A stretch of 64,000 nt of DNA from Aurifilum marmelostoma (lineage: Eukaryota > Ascomycota > Sordariomycetes > Diaporthales > Cryphonectriaceae), in assembly GCA_027559495.1 (NCBI GenBank), contig JAMXSV010000008.1:372001-436000 (forward strand), in the 5' to 3' direction. The position numbers were made by a program, and so were the translations under genes. This document shows, piece after piece, positions 24,794 to 36,168 of the stretch; within the stretch, counting starts at the first letter, position 1, and each line of letters opens with the position of its first letter. The notes under the pieces are model-generated. The model worked only from the letters and a program-made list of their open reading frames with translations. It was not told the DNA's origin and did not search any database.

Positions 24794-27388
24794 ATGAATT
24801 GGACCGAGGGCAACCTGGCCCGCCATTCTCGCGGCCGGAAGGGCAGAGAGATCGTTCTGCGCCAGAAGGAACACTTCGCCAAGGTTCGGTCTGGGTTGAT
24901 GAATGCCAATGCCCGAATCAGTCCACCCTCTATCTCTGTTTTCCCCCGTCCTTCGCACTCATCTCCTCCTTCTCAATGTCGTTCGTCCAGACTCAACCCA
25001 GCTGCGACGGCTTCCGTTAGGAAACGAGCCAGAGAAGGTGGAGCCCTTCAGACGAGCCGTTACTTCCAGAATTCAACCCCAGAGCTTCTGAGCCTGACAT
25101 CCCTTCAGAGAGAGCAGGCTGGGCAGGACTTGCGCCACAAGAGACGCAGGCTGCTGCTCAAGGGCGACTGGGTTGGGACTGATGTCCAGAAACCAATCCA
25201 GATGGAGTTCTCCAGGCCGCGACTTTCTTCACATGATAATCCCTGGGGCAGTTCACGCCCACCATATCAGCCTTCCAAGAAGAGGCTTTGGCGTCTCCTT
25301 GGTGTCAAGGCCGTGGATCGACAGCACCGAATTCCTGGAGCACTGATCAGGACCTCGACGCCAGTCACCCGCGGACAGCTGAGAGTCAAGGTCGGAAGTC
25401 ATGAGAAGGTCCTGGACGAGAGCTCTGACGCCGTGTCTTCCAGTAGAAGATACAGAGGTGTCGAGGAGGACCCATATGGCAAGTATAAGATCCTCAAGTA
25501 CGTTGTCGTTTTCTAATGCAGGATGTAGCCGGCCGAAATCGTGGATTTGAACAGCAACGAGATCGCACTCAGGGTGCCGCCGATGATCATGCTACAAAAG
25601 AACGGGAGTCCTCTCTACACCAGTCAGAGGAAGACTCGAGTCAAGGACCGATTTTGACAACCTCTCCTCTGCTGTATCACCCTGTGCCCCACCGAGTTCA
25701 TTTTCCGCAGTCGGTTGCTTCTCAATTGAGTGATCTCGATGATGTGTCAAGTACCAAAGCGCGGGTTAGAACACGGCGACCTGAGGTGCCTTCATCTCAA
25801 GCAGAACAGAATGACGCCTGGAAAGATTTCGTGAGCGGAGCAGAGCACATGCGATCATGGGACGATGCGCCGCTCTCTGAGGACTCAATTTCTCTGGTGC
25901 CCGGGGAGATTTCACCTGGCGTCAGTAACCTTGGAATTCGCAGGCGAGCGGGTCATGCGAACGAAGATCAGCGATCGGTCTTACAGCCATCCTTAGGTGG
26001 TAATGCAGAGTACGACATCACAGGAAACCAAGAACTAGCTCTGCCGGCGCTTGCGGACGTGAATCACGGGAAACAGCGGGAGTCTCAGAGCGGCGATGAG
26101 CTCGACATGGAGGTAACAATCACCCAAGAAGCAGATGAGCAGTGGCAGACACGCCTGCTTCAGTCTGATCGGCCGAAAGCCGTTGACGGCGACATGGCGC
26201 AACGCGACAGCCAATTGGGCTCTCCATACTCGCTCAATTCAGACTGCCATAGGCCTGGTCTCTCCCTAGTGGACCACACTCTACATATCACTGACAGACG
26301 AGCGCAAGCAAACCTCCCACCCCCTTGCTGGGAAGGAACCCGATGAGGCATGTTCACCAATGCCTTTGGGCTCCCCCAACATTGCTTGGCAGGATGCTCC
26401 TGGGCCCTCCAAGACCTCACCAATACGTCTGCCCAAGCAGACTGATCAATACCGGATCATCTCACCCATACAGAAGCTACCGGCTAAAGAAGTCAAACAG
26501 CCTCCCACGCATGATGTGCCACGCACGATGAAGGCACAGCCTGAATCTCAGCCAGAAGCCACCCAGGACGATAATGATTTGTGGCGCCAGTTCATTTTCG
26601 GAGAATCAGATGATGACCTTGAACGAATTTTGGAAGATGCGAAAGAAGATGCAAGAAAACGTGCGGCCAAAAAACTTGTACCCTCTGACCCACCCAACAG
26701 CACCGACAAAATTTACCCAAATGACGAAGACCGTACACTTGCGACATCTTGCTCGACGACAAGCTCAAGCTCAGGATATAGCTCGGCCGTTGCCTTGCAA
26801 AACCCTGTAGAGCAGAGCGAATCGTCTGAGGCTGACGTTGCTACCATTGCTTCAATCAGTCACCAGGCCACAGTTGCAGAAACTTCGCCGGACCCCCTCT
26901 TTGGATCTGTGCCAACCTACTCGGAAGTGACAATTCCTACGGACCAGGCGACTATGGGTTCTTCGGTTCCGTCAAATGCTACATTGACTACACCATCAGA
27001 CACTATGGACGAGCCTCGACGTCTCAGTGACATCTGGGACTTGCCGACGAGCGACTCGGAGAACACCTCTCGGCCTTCTTACCCGCCTCCTACTCAAGTG
27101 CGTGGCGAAGGAGACGAAGGTTTCCGGTTCTCACGGCCCAGGCCGTTCATTGGCAAGAAGACTGCTCACTTGGATGAGGATCGACTCATCGCACTTTCTC
27201 TGGATCAGCTTCGTGGCAGAAGTGTGACCAGACGCCGTCAAAAGCGGACGGGCACGACGAGAACCAGCATCCGCAAGCTGCCCAACTTCAACAGCGATCC
27301 CATCGAGGAGGTCGAGGAGAATGGCCTGCGTCAGCGAAATGATAAACCATCATTATTTGGCCCGCTTGATATGGAAGAGAATGCTTGA
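24794..27388 (+). CDS. Uncharacterised fungal protein with NWTEG..LARHSRG N-terminus
   Basis: I do not recognise a function. The start MNWTEGNLARHSRGRKGREI followed by RQKEHFAK resembles a conserved N-terminus seen on many fungal proteins of unknown role. The rest is low-complexity, charged and probably disordered. Two internal modules look alike: DAWKDFVSGAEH (about 25810-25850) and DLWRQFIFGESDDD (about 26576-26620), both W-x-x-F followed by acidic residues. The C-terminal half is basic near SVTRRRQKRTG. The frame changes twice, near 25480-25528 and between about 26110 and 26270. The first fits a 50-base GC-AG intron (25480-25528); the second fits a GTAACA...CCCTAG intron (26112-26269). Both junctions are uncertain. 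Confidence 0.6.
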
Positions 27389-28158
27389 TAACACAAAAGT
27401 TTTCTGGTACCGTGCAGCCGCTGGGCCAACTCATTTACCCATTCATATCTTGATGTCTGAGACTGAATTCTGGTGCAGCTAGAAAGCCTACGAAAGTTAG
27501 ACCACATACAAGAATATAGAATCATGCAAAAGGAAAATTGTCCCCTGCTCGGGGGCTGGCATATACTGGTATTGGGCCACTGATCAAGATAAGCAAAAAA
27601 TATTCCCGGTTCTACTCCGTGAGCAAAACTCTGTCGCGTGTTGTCCCCTGCACTGGGGGGCCGGGCTGGACAACTCATGCGCGTCGGGCGGCTTCGAATT
27701 ATCTTGGAACACGACACCTGCGGCGCGGCAAAATTTGGGTTGGGATCCATATATGCCTTGGAGATCCTTGTTGTCTTTCTTCTCTGCGAGTCGCAGCTCT
27801 CACTGAGAAGTGTTTGTTTTCTTTTGTATCTCTCTCTCTCTCTCTGCTTTTTTTTTTTTTTTTTTTCCCTCTCTCTCTCCTTCTCTTTGTTACAACTAGG
27901 ACACCTGCAGCAGACCCGGCGCCTTCACCGACTGTCCGGTCTTGAGTCCCATACATCATGTCACATCTCCTCATACCTCTATAGAGAGAGTCTTGGAAAG
28001 CTCCCTCATCCCAACAATCAATCAACCCATGACCGCAAAGTGACATCCTCAGGGTGGCCCAGCCAAGCTCCGCCCAGAGAAACGGAGCTCCCTTCCAAGC
28101 CGGCCAGAACATACTATCAGAGAAGTCCGAGGAAGGAACACGGCAAGAGTCTGCCAAA

Positions 28159-28739
28159 ATGATCGACTTCATCTTCCAGGTCGACCTGTCCACAATCTAC
28201 ATCATCCTCCGTCGCGACTTTGCCTCAGCCATGGACAAGACGGGGACCTTGACATCGCCCCTCGGCGGCAGCTTCTACTACACGGCCGCGTCGGCCAAAC
28301 GACGCTGCGCGGCAGTACTGTCAGAGAGAAGCAGCCAAGCACTCTACTATGCTGAACATCGACACCGGCGGCGTGGTGCACGGGGAGAGGGATGGGCTAT
28401 ATCGGGGCGGATGTGTCACGCGGGAGCTGGGGCGGGAGAGGTTTGAAGTCCGAGTCAGGAGACTGAGGGCAAAGGGAATCACGAGCACGGGTCCCGGGGG
28501 ACGGACAGTTGGTAGTGGTGGTGTTGTTGTTGAGGGGGGTAGAGAGGAGGGACGAAGGCTGGGGGGTTGTGAGGGAGGAGGGCGAGAGGGCGGATCCTAA
28601 TGGTGCTGCTGGAGATGATAGCGGGGTGAAACAGAGCATGAGCAGTGCGACGACTTCTAGGAGCTCCAGTGTGCTGAGCAAGGAGAACAAACACGGGAGT
28701 AAGATTGGAAGATTCTGGGAGACGGTTAGAAGGAAGTGA
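28159..28739 (+). CDS. Possible small gene, unrecognised (low support)
   Basis: An ATG at 28159 opens a frame beginning MIDFIFQVDLSTIYIILRRD, and a frame ending at 28739 closes with a natural-looking C-terminus (SVLSKENKHGSKIGRFWETV then RRK). The two are in different frames. The stretch between is rich in G runs (28490-28570) like those at the frame breaks elsewhere in this window. I found no clean splice pair. It may be a real short gene with an intron or run-length errors, or chance open sequence. Confidence 0.25.
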
Positions 28740-28749
28740 AATGGACTGA

Positions 28750-28779
28750 GTGGTGGTGGTGGTGGTGGTGGTGGTGGTG
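28750..28779. repeat. GGT trinucleotide microsatellite
   Basis: About ten tandem GGT units directly after the stop of the doubtful small gene. Confidence 0.9.
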
Positions 28780-29114
28780 TTGACACCAACCTGCCTTGCC
28801 TACCTGTGCTAGGTACTTAGAAGGTCTAATCATCAGGGTTAGGGTTCATGATCGCAACTGCAGATTTTCTCATGATGAGCTTCATGGACTGACTTGCTCC
28901 TACTCCTTCTCAGCCAAGATTCCAAAAGACAGTCTGCAGTTCGAGCACTGGAGCTTGAAGAGACTGCATCCCTCTGGGTGTTGAACACCGTACGTCGTTT
29001 CCTATCGACGTGCTTGTCACATCTGCGCTACACTTCTCAACTCTTGGAAAAAATTGACATGCAGCAAAATTGAAGTGACCAACGCTCAACACGCTTTGGT
29101 TCGACTCATTCCTC

Positions 29115-30480
29115 TTGAGAAAGAGGACTCGTGTGATCTCTACACTCCTCACGACCCAGGCACCACCATTGAAAATGCCAACCAAAGCTGATCGCAAGCA
29201 CCTGGATGCCACTGTCGCGGCCTTTCATTCACATTACGCCTCGGACGCGAATTGGGGCAGCCAGAGATGGCACGAATCACTCTATCCAGCGCTGGCAAGA
29301 CCAACTCGTTACAGCGCCCTGGTGAATCAGTACGTACCTCGAGTCGAGGTCGAAAAAGCACTTTTCTCAGCAGTACCAGAAGATGAGCTACGACAGATCC
29401 GACTGCCAGAACTGTCAACAAAGGCAGAATCCGCCGCGGCCGCCACAAGACCAGGCATCCTACTATACGAACGTCTCCAGCCTATGACCACTACAGAGTC
29501 AGGAGAAGAGACAGAGAAAGAGGGATCTGTCAAGAAGGAAGAAGACGAGTTCTTCCTCTTCCCTGCACCACAGCCTGTCCCGTCATCATGCAGTCCGGAA
29601 AAGGACCTCCTCTCTCACTGGAACATGGACGCCGCATCAGCACTATGTGCACACATGCTCAACGTCCAGCCAAACGACAAAGTCCTGGATCTCTGCGCAG
29701 CGCCAGGGGGCAAGTCCGTCGCCCTGGCACAGCTCATTTTCCCTCACCTCCACGCACACTCTTCGTCCTTGTCAGAAGCAGGACCGCCGCCGCAGCCTGC
29801 ACCCGCCGCTAGCCTCGGCTGTCTGCACTCCAACGAGCTGGACCACGCCAGGAATAAGCGCCTGTCCTCCAACCTGCGATCCTACCTGCCAGCCTCTCTA
29901 TTCGAGTCCAACTCGGTGCGGGTCCTGCGCCTGGACGGCTCCGACGCACGAGCGGTGACACAGCTGCCCTGCGGACCCGGCGGCTACGACCGCGTGCTGC
30001 TGGACGCGCCCTGTTCCTCAGAGCGGCACATCATCCACGCGCACCTGAAGGCCGCGTCGGGTGGGCGCATCGCAGACGAGATGAGCCGGTGGCGTAGGGG
30101 CGGGTCCAAGACGCTCGCGAAGCTGCAGGCGGACCTGCTGATGACGGCGCTGCGGGCTGTCAAGACCGGTGGTCGGGTAGTGTACTCGACGTGCTCGATC
30201 GAGACGGGGGAGAATGACGGGGTCGTCGAGAAGATGCTGGCAGCGGTGGAGAAGGAGCGAAAGAAGTCTGGGCTGGGCTGGAAGGTCAGGTTTGAGCTGG
30301 GCAGCGTGGCTCGGAGGAAGAAGCCGGGGGGGAGAGCCTCATGAAGAAGTTGATGGGGCTCTCGAAATGTTGACTGAAGAGACAAAATACGGAAGAATCG
30401 CTGTCCCTGATCACAAAGCTGGCGGACAGTGGGGCCCGCTTTACTTCTGCGCCATCACCAAGGTTGCGAGAAAGTCTTGA
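29115..30480 (+). CDS. NSUN4-like RNA (cytosine-5) methyltransferase
   Basis: SAM-dependent RNA m5C methyltransferase of the NOL1/NOP2/Sun family. The closest type by its features is mitochondrial rRNA methyltransferase NSUN4. Motif I is LDLCAAPGGKS; motif IV with the releasing cysteine is LLDAPCSSERHIIHAH; motif VI with the catalytic cysteine is YSTCSIETGEND. The N-terminus is basic, so mitochondrial import is plausible; Met21 (29175) is an alternative start. The direct frame stops at 30344 soon after a run of seven G (30326-30332). If that run were six, the frame would continue to a stop at 30480 and add the family's usual end, containing GGQWGPLYFCAITK. Because that end is conserved, I take 30480 as the real stop. 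Confidence 0.88.
30326..30332. other. G7 homopolymer at the NSUN4-like frame break
   Basis: As written, the frame ends 12 bases after the run. Reading the run as six G restores the conserved C-terminal WGPLYFC segment. No splice site explains the change. Confidence 0.7.
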
Positions 30481-30753
30481 AGGGGATGTTCCAGAAGCAA
30501 GCTACGTTACATGACGACACACAGTCCACGGAAGAAAATGATACAATCTGGACCGGACCTCCCATCACAACAGCCGACCTGCATCTCCGTCATTATCCCA
30601 CCTCCGACGAGGAAATTCAACATAATCGAAGGGGCGGAAACACCTGCATTAATTTCATTCTTGAACAACGAAAACTCCTGCTCTTTTATCTGCCGAAGCC
30701 AAGGATGTATTCCTCATGTCCACCACCTCGTACTTCAGAGCTGAATCTTCTCC

Positions 30754-32144
30754 TCATTCGGTGGCGCCGGCCTGAGAAGGAGGATGGGCGGCGGCCTCTG
30801 GTTCTGCGACAGGGTTCTCAGCAGCATTTGCCCCGTCCGGCGCGTCCACGACTGTCGCGTGACGGCTGTCTCCGGCCGCAGACGCAGCTGCAGGAGATCC
30901 CGGCGCTGCTGGTTCGGCAGCCCTGGCCATCGGCTGTTCTGGCTCGTAGGCCATGTTGGGAGACGCATGGGAGCTTCTTCGATGATGACGGCTGTGGCCG
31001 GGGCGGCGGCGGCGGCGGCGGGGAGGATGATGTCTCCCGCCCACCCAGTCTCTGGCGTCTACATACGCCATGTTCCCTTCGCTGGCGATGGTGTAGCTAC
31101 CAGTCTCGCCCGGGTAATACGGGAACTCGAGATACTGGCTCTCCGTCGGCGGCGCTGAAATCCAGACATAGATGCTGTGGAGGAGATAGGCGCCGCTGAC
31201 GACGGGCGGGATGAGCTGTGCGGCTGTGTCGAGGTCGTTGACGCTGCTGATGTGGTTCCACGAGACGACGAGCTCGACTGCCGTGACGAGAACGGCTGCG
31301 GCTGTCAGGTCTGACAATGTTCGGAGCTGTTGCAGAAAGCCGATGCGTTTGTTGGTGATCCTATAGGAAGTTGTTTTGTGAGGTCTGTTGGGCACTGCGG
31401 GGGGAAGGAGGCAGTCTGCAAAAGGGTATAGGTTGGGGTGAAGGGGGGGGGGGGGGGGAGTTGTCGCTTGGGTGCGTGCTCGAGCCTGAACAGGGGAGAA
31501 GGGACAACGTCTCCTTACCTCCACCTCCGTCTCTTCTTTTCACGGTGCCATTGACACTCATCAAACATACCAACCCACTCACAGAATTTCCAGGTCCCGA
31601 CGATGAGGATGGCAATGTGAATGACAATATTCACAGCGGTCACGGCAGAGCTGTCAAGCTGAACCTGGCCGAACAAGAAGGCCCACTGGCGGCATCCATC
31701 CGCACTGTTGTCGTCTGCTCCCACGGGCCTCTCATAGACGCCAGTACACCAGAACCATATCTGCACGCCCAGCAACGTGCCAAACAACAGGCCCATGCCC
31801 GTCTTGAACAGCCAGCCCATGCGCAGCCTGTTCCACCGCTCGGTATCCCACCAGGGGCGACAGCATGTCACAACCCGCCAGAGGAAGACGGGCACCTGGA
31901 AATATAAAGTGGCGCACACCAGGAGGAGGACGATGTATACCTCGACGGGCTGGAGAGTGCTTGTGTTGATGGCAAGGCCGACCGAGGTGGCTGCGATGGT
32001 GAGGGCGTTGAGGAACTTGAGGTTGAGAGCATCACCATCGGAGAGCCAACACGAGATGATCAAGGCAAACCACTGCAGGTAGAAGGCAATCCGGATTCCC
32101 AGACCGTAGGTGTCTGGGTGTCCTGTGATCTGGCACGTCGCCAT
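30754..32144 (-). CDS. Uncharacterised fungal multipass membrane protein
   Basis: Function unknown. Two exons (32144-31519 and 31360-30754) give 410 residues. The start MATCQITGHPDTYGLGIRIA resembles the N-terminus of a family of fungal integral membrane proteins beginning with C..TG.PD.YGLGIR. At least six hydrophobic segments follow, for example FYLQWFALIISCWL and VYIVLLLVCATLYF, then two more in exon 2. The C-terminal tail is hydrophilic, with an Arg/His-rich stretch and a Pro/Ala-rich end. The intron (31518-31361, GTAAGG...CTATAG) contains a run of 16 G on the + strand. No ATG lies in frame upstream before a stop, so 32144 is the best start unless an upstream exon exists. It is convergent with the NSUN4-like gene. 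Confidence 0.8.
31443..31458. repeat. Run of 16 G inside an intron
   Basis: Lies in the single intron of the multipass membrane protein gene, so it is a C run in the transcript. One of several long G or C tracts in the window. Confidence 0.9.
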
Positions 32145-33620
32145 CTCGGGATTGAGCCAAAGACGCCCGATTTTGTTTTCGGCCAACCCATAGGAGGATG
32201 CTCTGGAAGGCTGGGCCTGTTCTATACTGAAGCAAGACTAAAACTCCTTATGAAGGGCAGGAAGAAAGGGCTTGTTATCTAAATCAGATTACACTGGCTA
32301 TAAGGACAAAAGCCCGATGGATACATGCCGTCCAGCATACTCGGCGGGAACTCTTTGGACAATATCCACTGAACACGGCGTACATACATATAAACCTAAG
32401 GCCGTGCCATAGTCGCACGCCCTGCGAGCAAAACGAACCGCCCATCCACACACGACTCACACCACTGATGCGCAAGGCACAAGGTGACATGGCTACCTAC
32501 AGCACCAGACCACTACCGGCATTGGATTCCGGGGCGCGCAAAAGAGGGGGGGGGGGGGGGGAACGGAGGGAGGAAAAGGGGGTCGAGATATCCAAGGCCA
32601 CGTTCGACCACACCTCGGGTTGCCACCTGGGAAAAGTAGCAAGGATTCGCGATCAACAACGGACCAACACAGATATACACACACACACACACACATACGT
32701 AGACACGCAACCCTCCCAGGGCCCGCAACGAGGAAAGTAAAACCGAGGGAGAGAGGGGGGTCACGGAGAGAGAAGAGCGAGACAGAGCGAGCCCTTGCCT
32801 GCTGCAACAGCGGCAGGGTTGGGTTGCACTGCATGATGTCCCGCCTCTGCATGGCGCCGTTCAGGCTCTCGCTTCCCTGCTGACAGGAACGCCCAAAAGC
32901 CACAGAATGCCCTCGCCCGCCTCACTTCACTCGTGCCTGATACCACACACACACCCTCGTCGTTCTTGTTTTATTTATCTGTCATGTTGTCCAAGGTGGG
33001 GGGTGGGGGTGTTTTTTTTTTTAATTTTTTATTTTTAAAAACTTTTTGCAGCAACCGACCACTGAATGGACGGGTGGTATCGGGCTTGCAACTGTTCATG
33101 CAGTGGTGGTGGTAGTGGTGTTGGTAAGCAGCGAATAAACGAACCAGTCCTGCCTCAGTGTTCTCGTAAGGCTGCAACGTACAGCGCTGTCTAGACACCC
33201 CCCCCCCCCTGGTGGATGCATATGTAGTGCTGGTTATGCTTAAAGCTATGCACGACATGATGAAAAGAGCCGAGGGCATATGGGCAAAGCGAGCCAACGG
33301 TAGATGATGGTGATGCGTTCTCTCCTTGCAGTGGTGAGATGATGGCCGCCCCCCCCCCCCGGGCTCTCTCTAGATAAGAGAAGATCACACACAAGACATG
33401 ATCTAATGCACATTCAAGACTGTCAGACGTGTACAGTTGCCATTCTGAGATGCAAGTGCATGGATGGCGTGTCGGCTTTTGAGCAGGCTTTTCGTCATGG
33501 TGCCTCGGAATGTCTAGACGGGACTCCCGCTCGGCCTAGTGAAGCCTTATGAGAACGTGAACAGGTTTCAGGTCTGCTGCATACAGCACGTAGATGCTTG
33601 ACCTCACAAGACAGAAAGTA
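32145..33620. other. Intergenic low-complexity region
   Basis: No gene recognised. Contains a run of 16 G (32546-32561), CA repeats (about 32677-32694), AT-rich homopolymers near 33013-33045 and two runs of 12 C (33198-33209 and 33349-33360). It includes the promoter of the membrane protein gene and the 3' flank of the AhpC/TSA-like gene. Confidence 0.6.
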
Positions 33621-35216
33621 TTAATTGCCAGCTATGAAGAAACACGATCGCTTCGCTATAGAGTCGCTCAGGAAATTCAAACGCCCACACAGATAAAGTA
33701 ATATGAAAAAAAAAAAAATCACTGATGCCCCATAGATCATCATGGTGTTGTGGCCTCGGTACTGGCAGCCCTCCGATGGGCGCCCATCTGGCTCATCTGG
33801 CCCGCCATGCTCAGCCCCCGTCCCCTTCCTCGTCTCGAGGGCCTTGGACCACCGCTTCTGGTCCTTGATGGGCTTGCCCTGGCCGGTGAGGCCCAGGATC
33901 TCCATCAGCTCGGGGATCTCGGCGTGGTCCCTCGTGGTCTTCATGCGGTGGCACCAGGTTACCTTCTTCTCCTCGACCAGCCTCTCGTCCTCGACCTCGT
34001 CGTTGTCGTTGTCCGTCACGCTCGTGGTCCGGCTGTGCTTGTTGTTGCTGCTGCTGCTGGCCTCCCTGGTCTTCCTCTTCTCTCCGGCCTCGTCCTCCTT
34101 CTCTGTTGGGGGGCCCCTGGCGCCCAAGAGGTCGTCATCGCCGTTCCTCCTGGACCTGTCATGCTCCGCCTCGAGCCTCCTGTCAAACTCATACACGGGG
34201 CTCGCGTCCGGGCTCCGCAGCTGCACGGGCTCGAAGAGAAACTCGCCCCCGATCTGGCGCTGGTCGCCGCCCCGGATGGCCAGCCCGCTCTTGATCTGTT
34301 TGACGCCCTGCACGATGCTGCCGAGGGAGCTCTTGAGCAGGCTCTTGGACATGTAGGCGGGGCGCTGGCCCAGGGCGAGGGTCTTGATCATGCCGAGCTC
34401 CTGGTACAGCTTCCGGGTGGGGTCGGCGTAGATGGGGTAGGGGCAGCCCGTCTCGGAGGCGTACATGTCGATAAGGGCCGGGTCGCCGCAGCCTATGACG
34501 GCTATGAAGGTGCTGAGGGGGAGGTGGAGGAGCGGCTCGGGCTGGATGGAGGCCGAGAGGGTGCGGAGGTATTCCTGGCAGTTCTAGAGGGATCACACAG
34601 AGCATGTTAGCCTCGCCATCCCCGTCTCACTTCCCCTGCCCCTTCTGTTCTGCTTCTTCTGGTTGCTTTCGAGGAGATAGGAGGGACATACACCGCAGTA
34701 AAAGTGCCGCACAAAGATGATCAGCACCCGCCGCGCGACACTCCGCCCCGTGTAGAGGCTCTTGAAGGTGTGCGTCTTGCCGTGCCGGTCCAGCACAATG
34801 TACTCGCCAATCCGGCGGATCGTCTCGGCCGAGGGGATCTCGTTGTTGGTCAGGACCTCGCCGTGGAAGTCGGGCGGGTTCACAACAGACTCGTCATAGT
34901 CCATCGTCTGGGTGCTCAGCCTGGGCGGAGAGCTTCCTGCCCCGGTCTCTTTGTCTATTGACGTCTTGGCTGGCCGTGCCGACTGCAGCGAGCGCCTCTG
35001 GTGTGTGGACGCCGTCTTCTTCTCGCCATCGTGCCCGTCTGATGAAGCCGCTGTCTGGACGGGATGTTGCTGTTGTGGTGGTGTTGCTGTACTGGTGGTG
35101 GCTGCTGCTGCTGCGGGCTGGGTATCTTGGTCTACATGTGATGCTGCGGGCTCGGGTGGTGGTGTGCTCTTCTGCTCCACGGCGGGATCAGCAGCCGGAG
35201 GATTTGATGTAGCCAT
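33621..35216 (-). CDS. AhpC/TSA (PRXL2-like) thioredoxin-fold protein
   Basis: Peroxiredoxin-like antioxidant-fold protein (AhpC/TSA_2, PF13911 type); biochemical activity is not established for most fungal members. Two exons (35216-34692, 34583-33621; intron GTATGT...CTCTAG) give 495 residues. A disordered Pro/Ser/Thr/Gln-rich N-terminus of about 110 residues precedes the domain. The intron falls exactly inside the active-site loop, and splicing creates HFYCGNCQEYL with a CxxC at residues 174-177. VIGCGDPALI and TGCPYPIYADPTRKLY follow, as in the family. The C-terminal third is charged and disordered. The final 40 residues include a hydrophobic stretch partly encoded by a 13-base A/T run (33706-33718), so the true end may differ if that run length varies. 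Confidence 0.85.
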
Positions 35217-36168
35217 CGACGCTGGTGCGGCCTGGGATTTGTGCTTGTATGGTCTGAAGTGAGAGGAGAAGCTGGAAGAGAAAGAAAGAAAAAAAGCAAA
35301 AGAAATAAGAGAGTTTTAGTAATACACGCCGAGATCTCACGACATTGGTCTTCTGCTCTTCTTTTTTATTGAAACCCCCCGAGACAGAGGGGAGTCGGAA
35401 ACTCGTGGCGCCCGTATACTGTAATTAGTACCCAATAGGTGCTAACCTCTACGGACCCTTGGTTTCCAAGGTTCACTCACACGCTAGTAGGGGGCTACGT
35501 AGCCTGTCCCTCAAGCTCTAAGCGAGCTGCTGCTGTCTTGCTTTATGCCACTAAGAGACAGGGTCCCACAGCACACAGCCCCGCTGCCAACGACGTATGC
35601 TAAAGTACAATGGAATATGTTTGCTGTCCGTTCAGTGGGCTTCAAGCAATGGACATATAAGGATGTGATTGTTTCCCACTTGCTTAATTTATGCTTCTCT
35701 TCCAACACATTTCAATGAATCAATCCCAGGGCACTCGAGTTATCCGAACTCACACTATTCATCGAAATGCCTCACAGCTGGTAGATGAACAACCTGCTCG
35801 TCCTCGATAATTACCCTGCTCAGCCCCCCCGAACCGAGTGTTCCGGATCATCATTGCACAAGTAATTTAGATGAACAGGCCGTATCTGCTGAGGAGCATT
35901 AAGCCCCGTGAGGTATCATGTTCAAGACTCCGAGAACCCGGCAGTGCTCATCATAGTATTTTCTTTCACTTGAAGCTGTAGTGACTAATGTAGATAAATT
36001 GTCTTGACAAGACGGCTGTTGGTTTCTTTCGCCCAATCATTGCAAGTCGCCCTCACCCACCGAGGCCACCCGTCTTCATCGACTTCGTAATGCAACATTG
36101 TCGCGGGCCCAACCACGCGGTAGTGGCAAGTGGCAGGTCTGGCAACGTGCCGCAGAGAAGTCTCTCGG
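35217..36168. other. Intergenic region between AhpC/TSA-like and HET genes
   Basis: Contains the AhpC/TSA-like promoter (poly-purine tract at about 35270-35310). Positions 35985-36168 may hold the true C-terminal codons of the HET gene in another frame. No other gene seen. Confidence 0.5.

Larger units (their letters stand above)
27389..29114. other. Intergenic region with a possible small gene
   Basis: Contains the 3' flank of the preceding gene, a CT-rich and poly-T tract at about 27829-27890, the doubtful small gene at 28159-28739, and a GGT trinucleotide repeat at 28750-28779. Confidence 0.5.
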
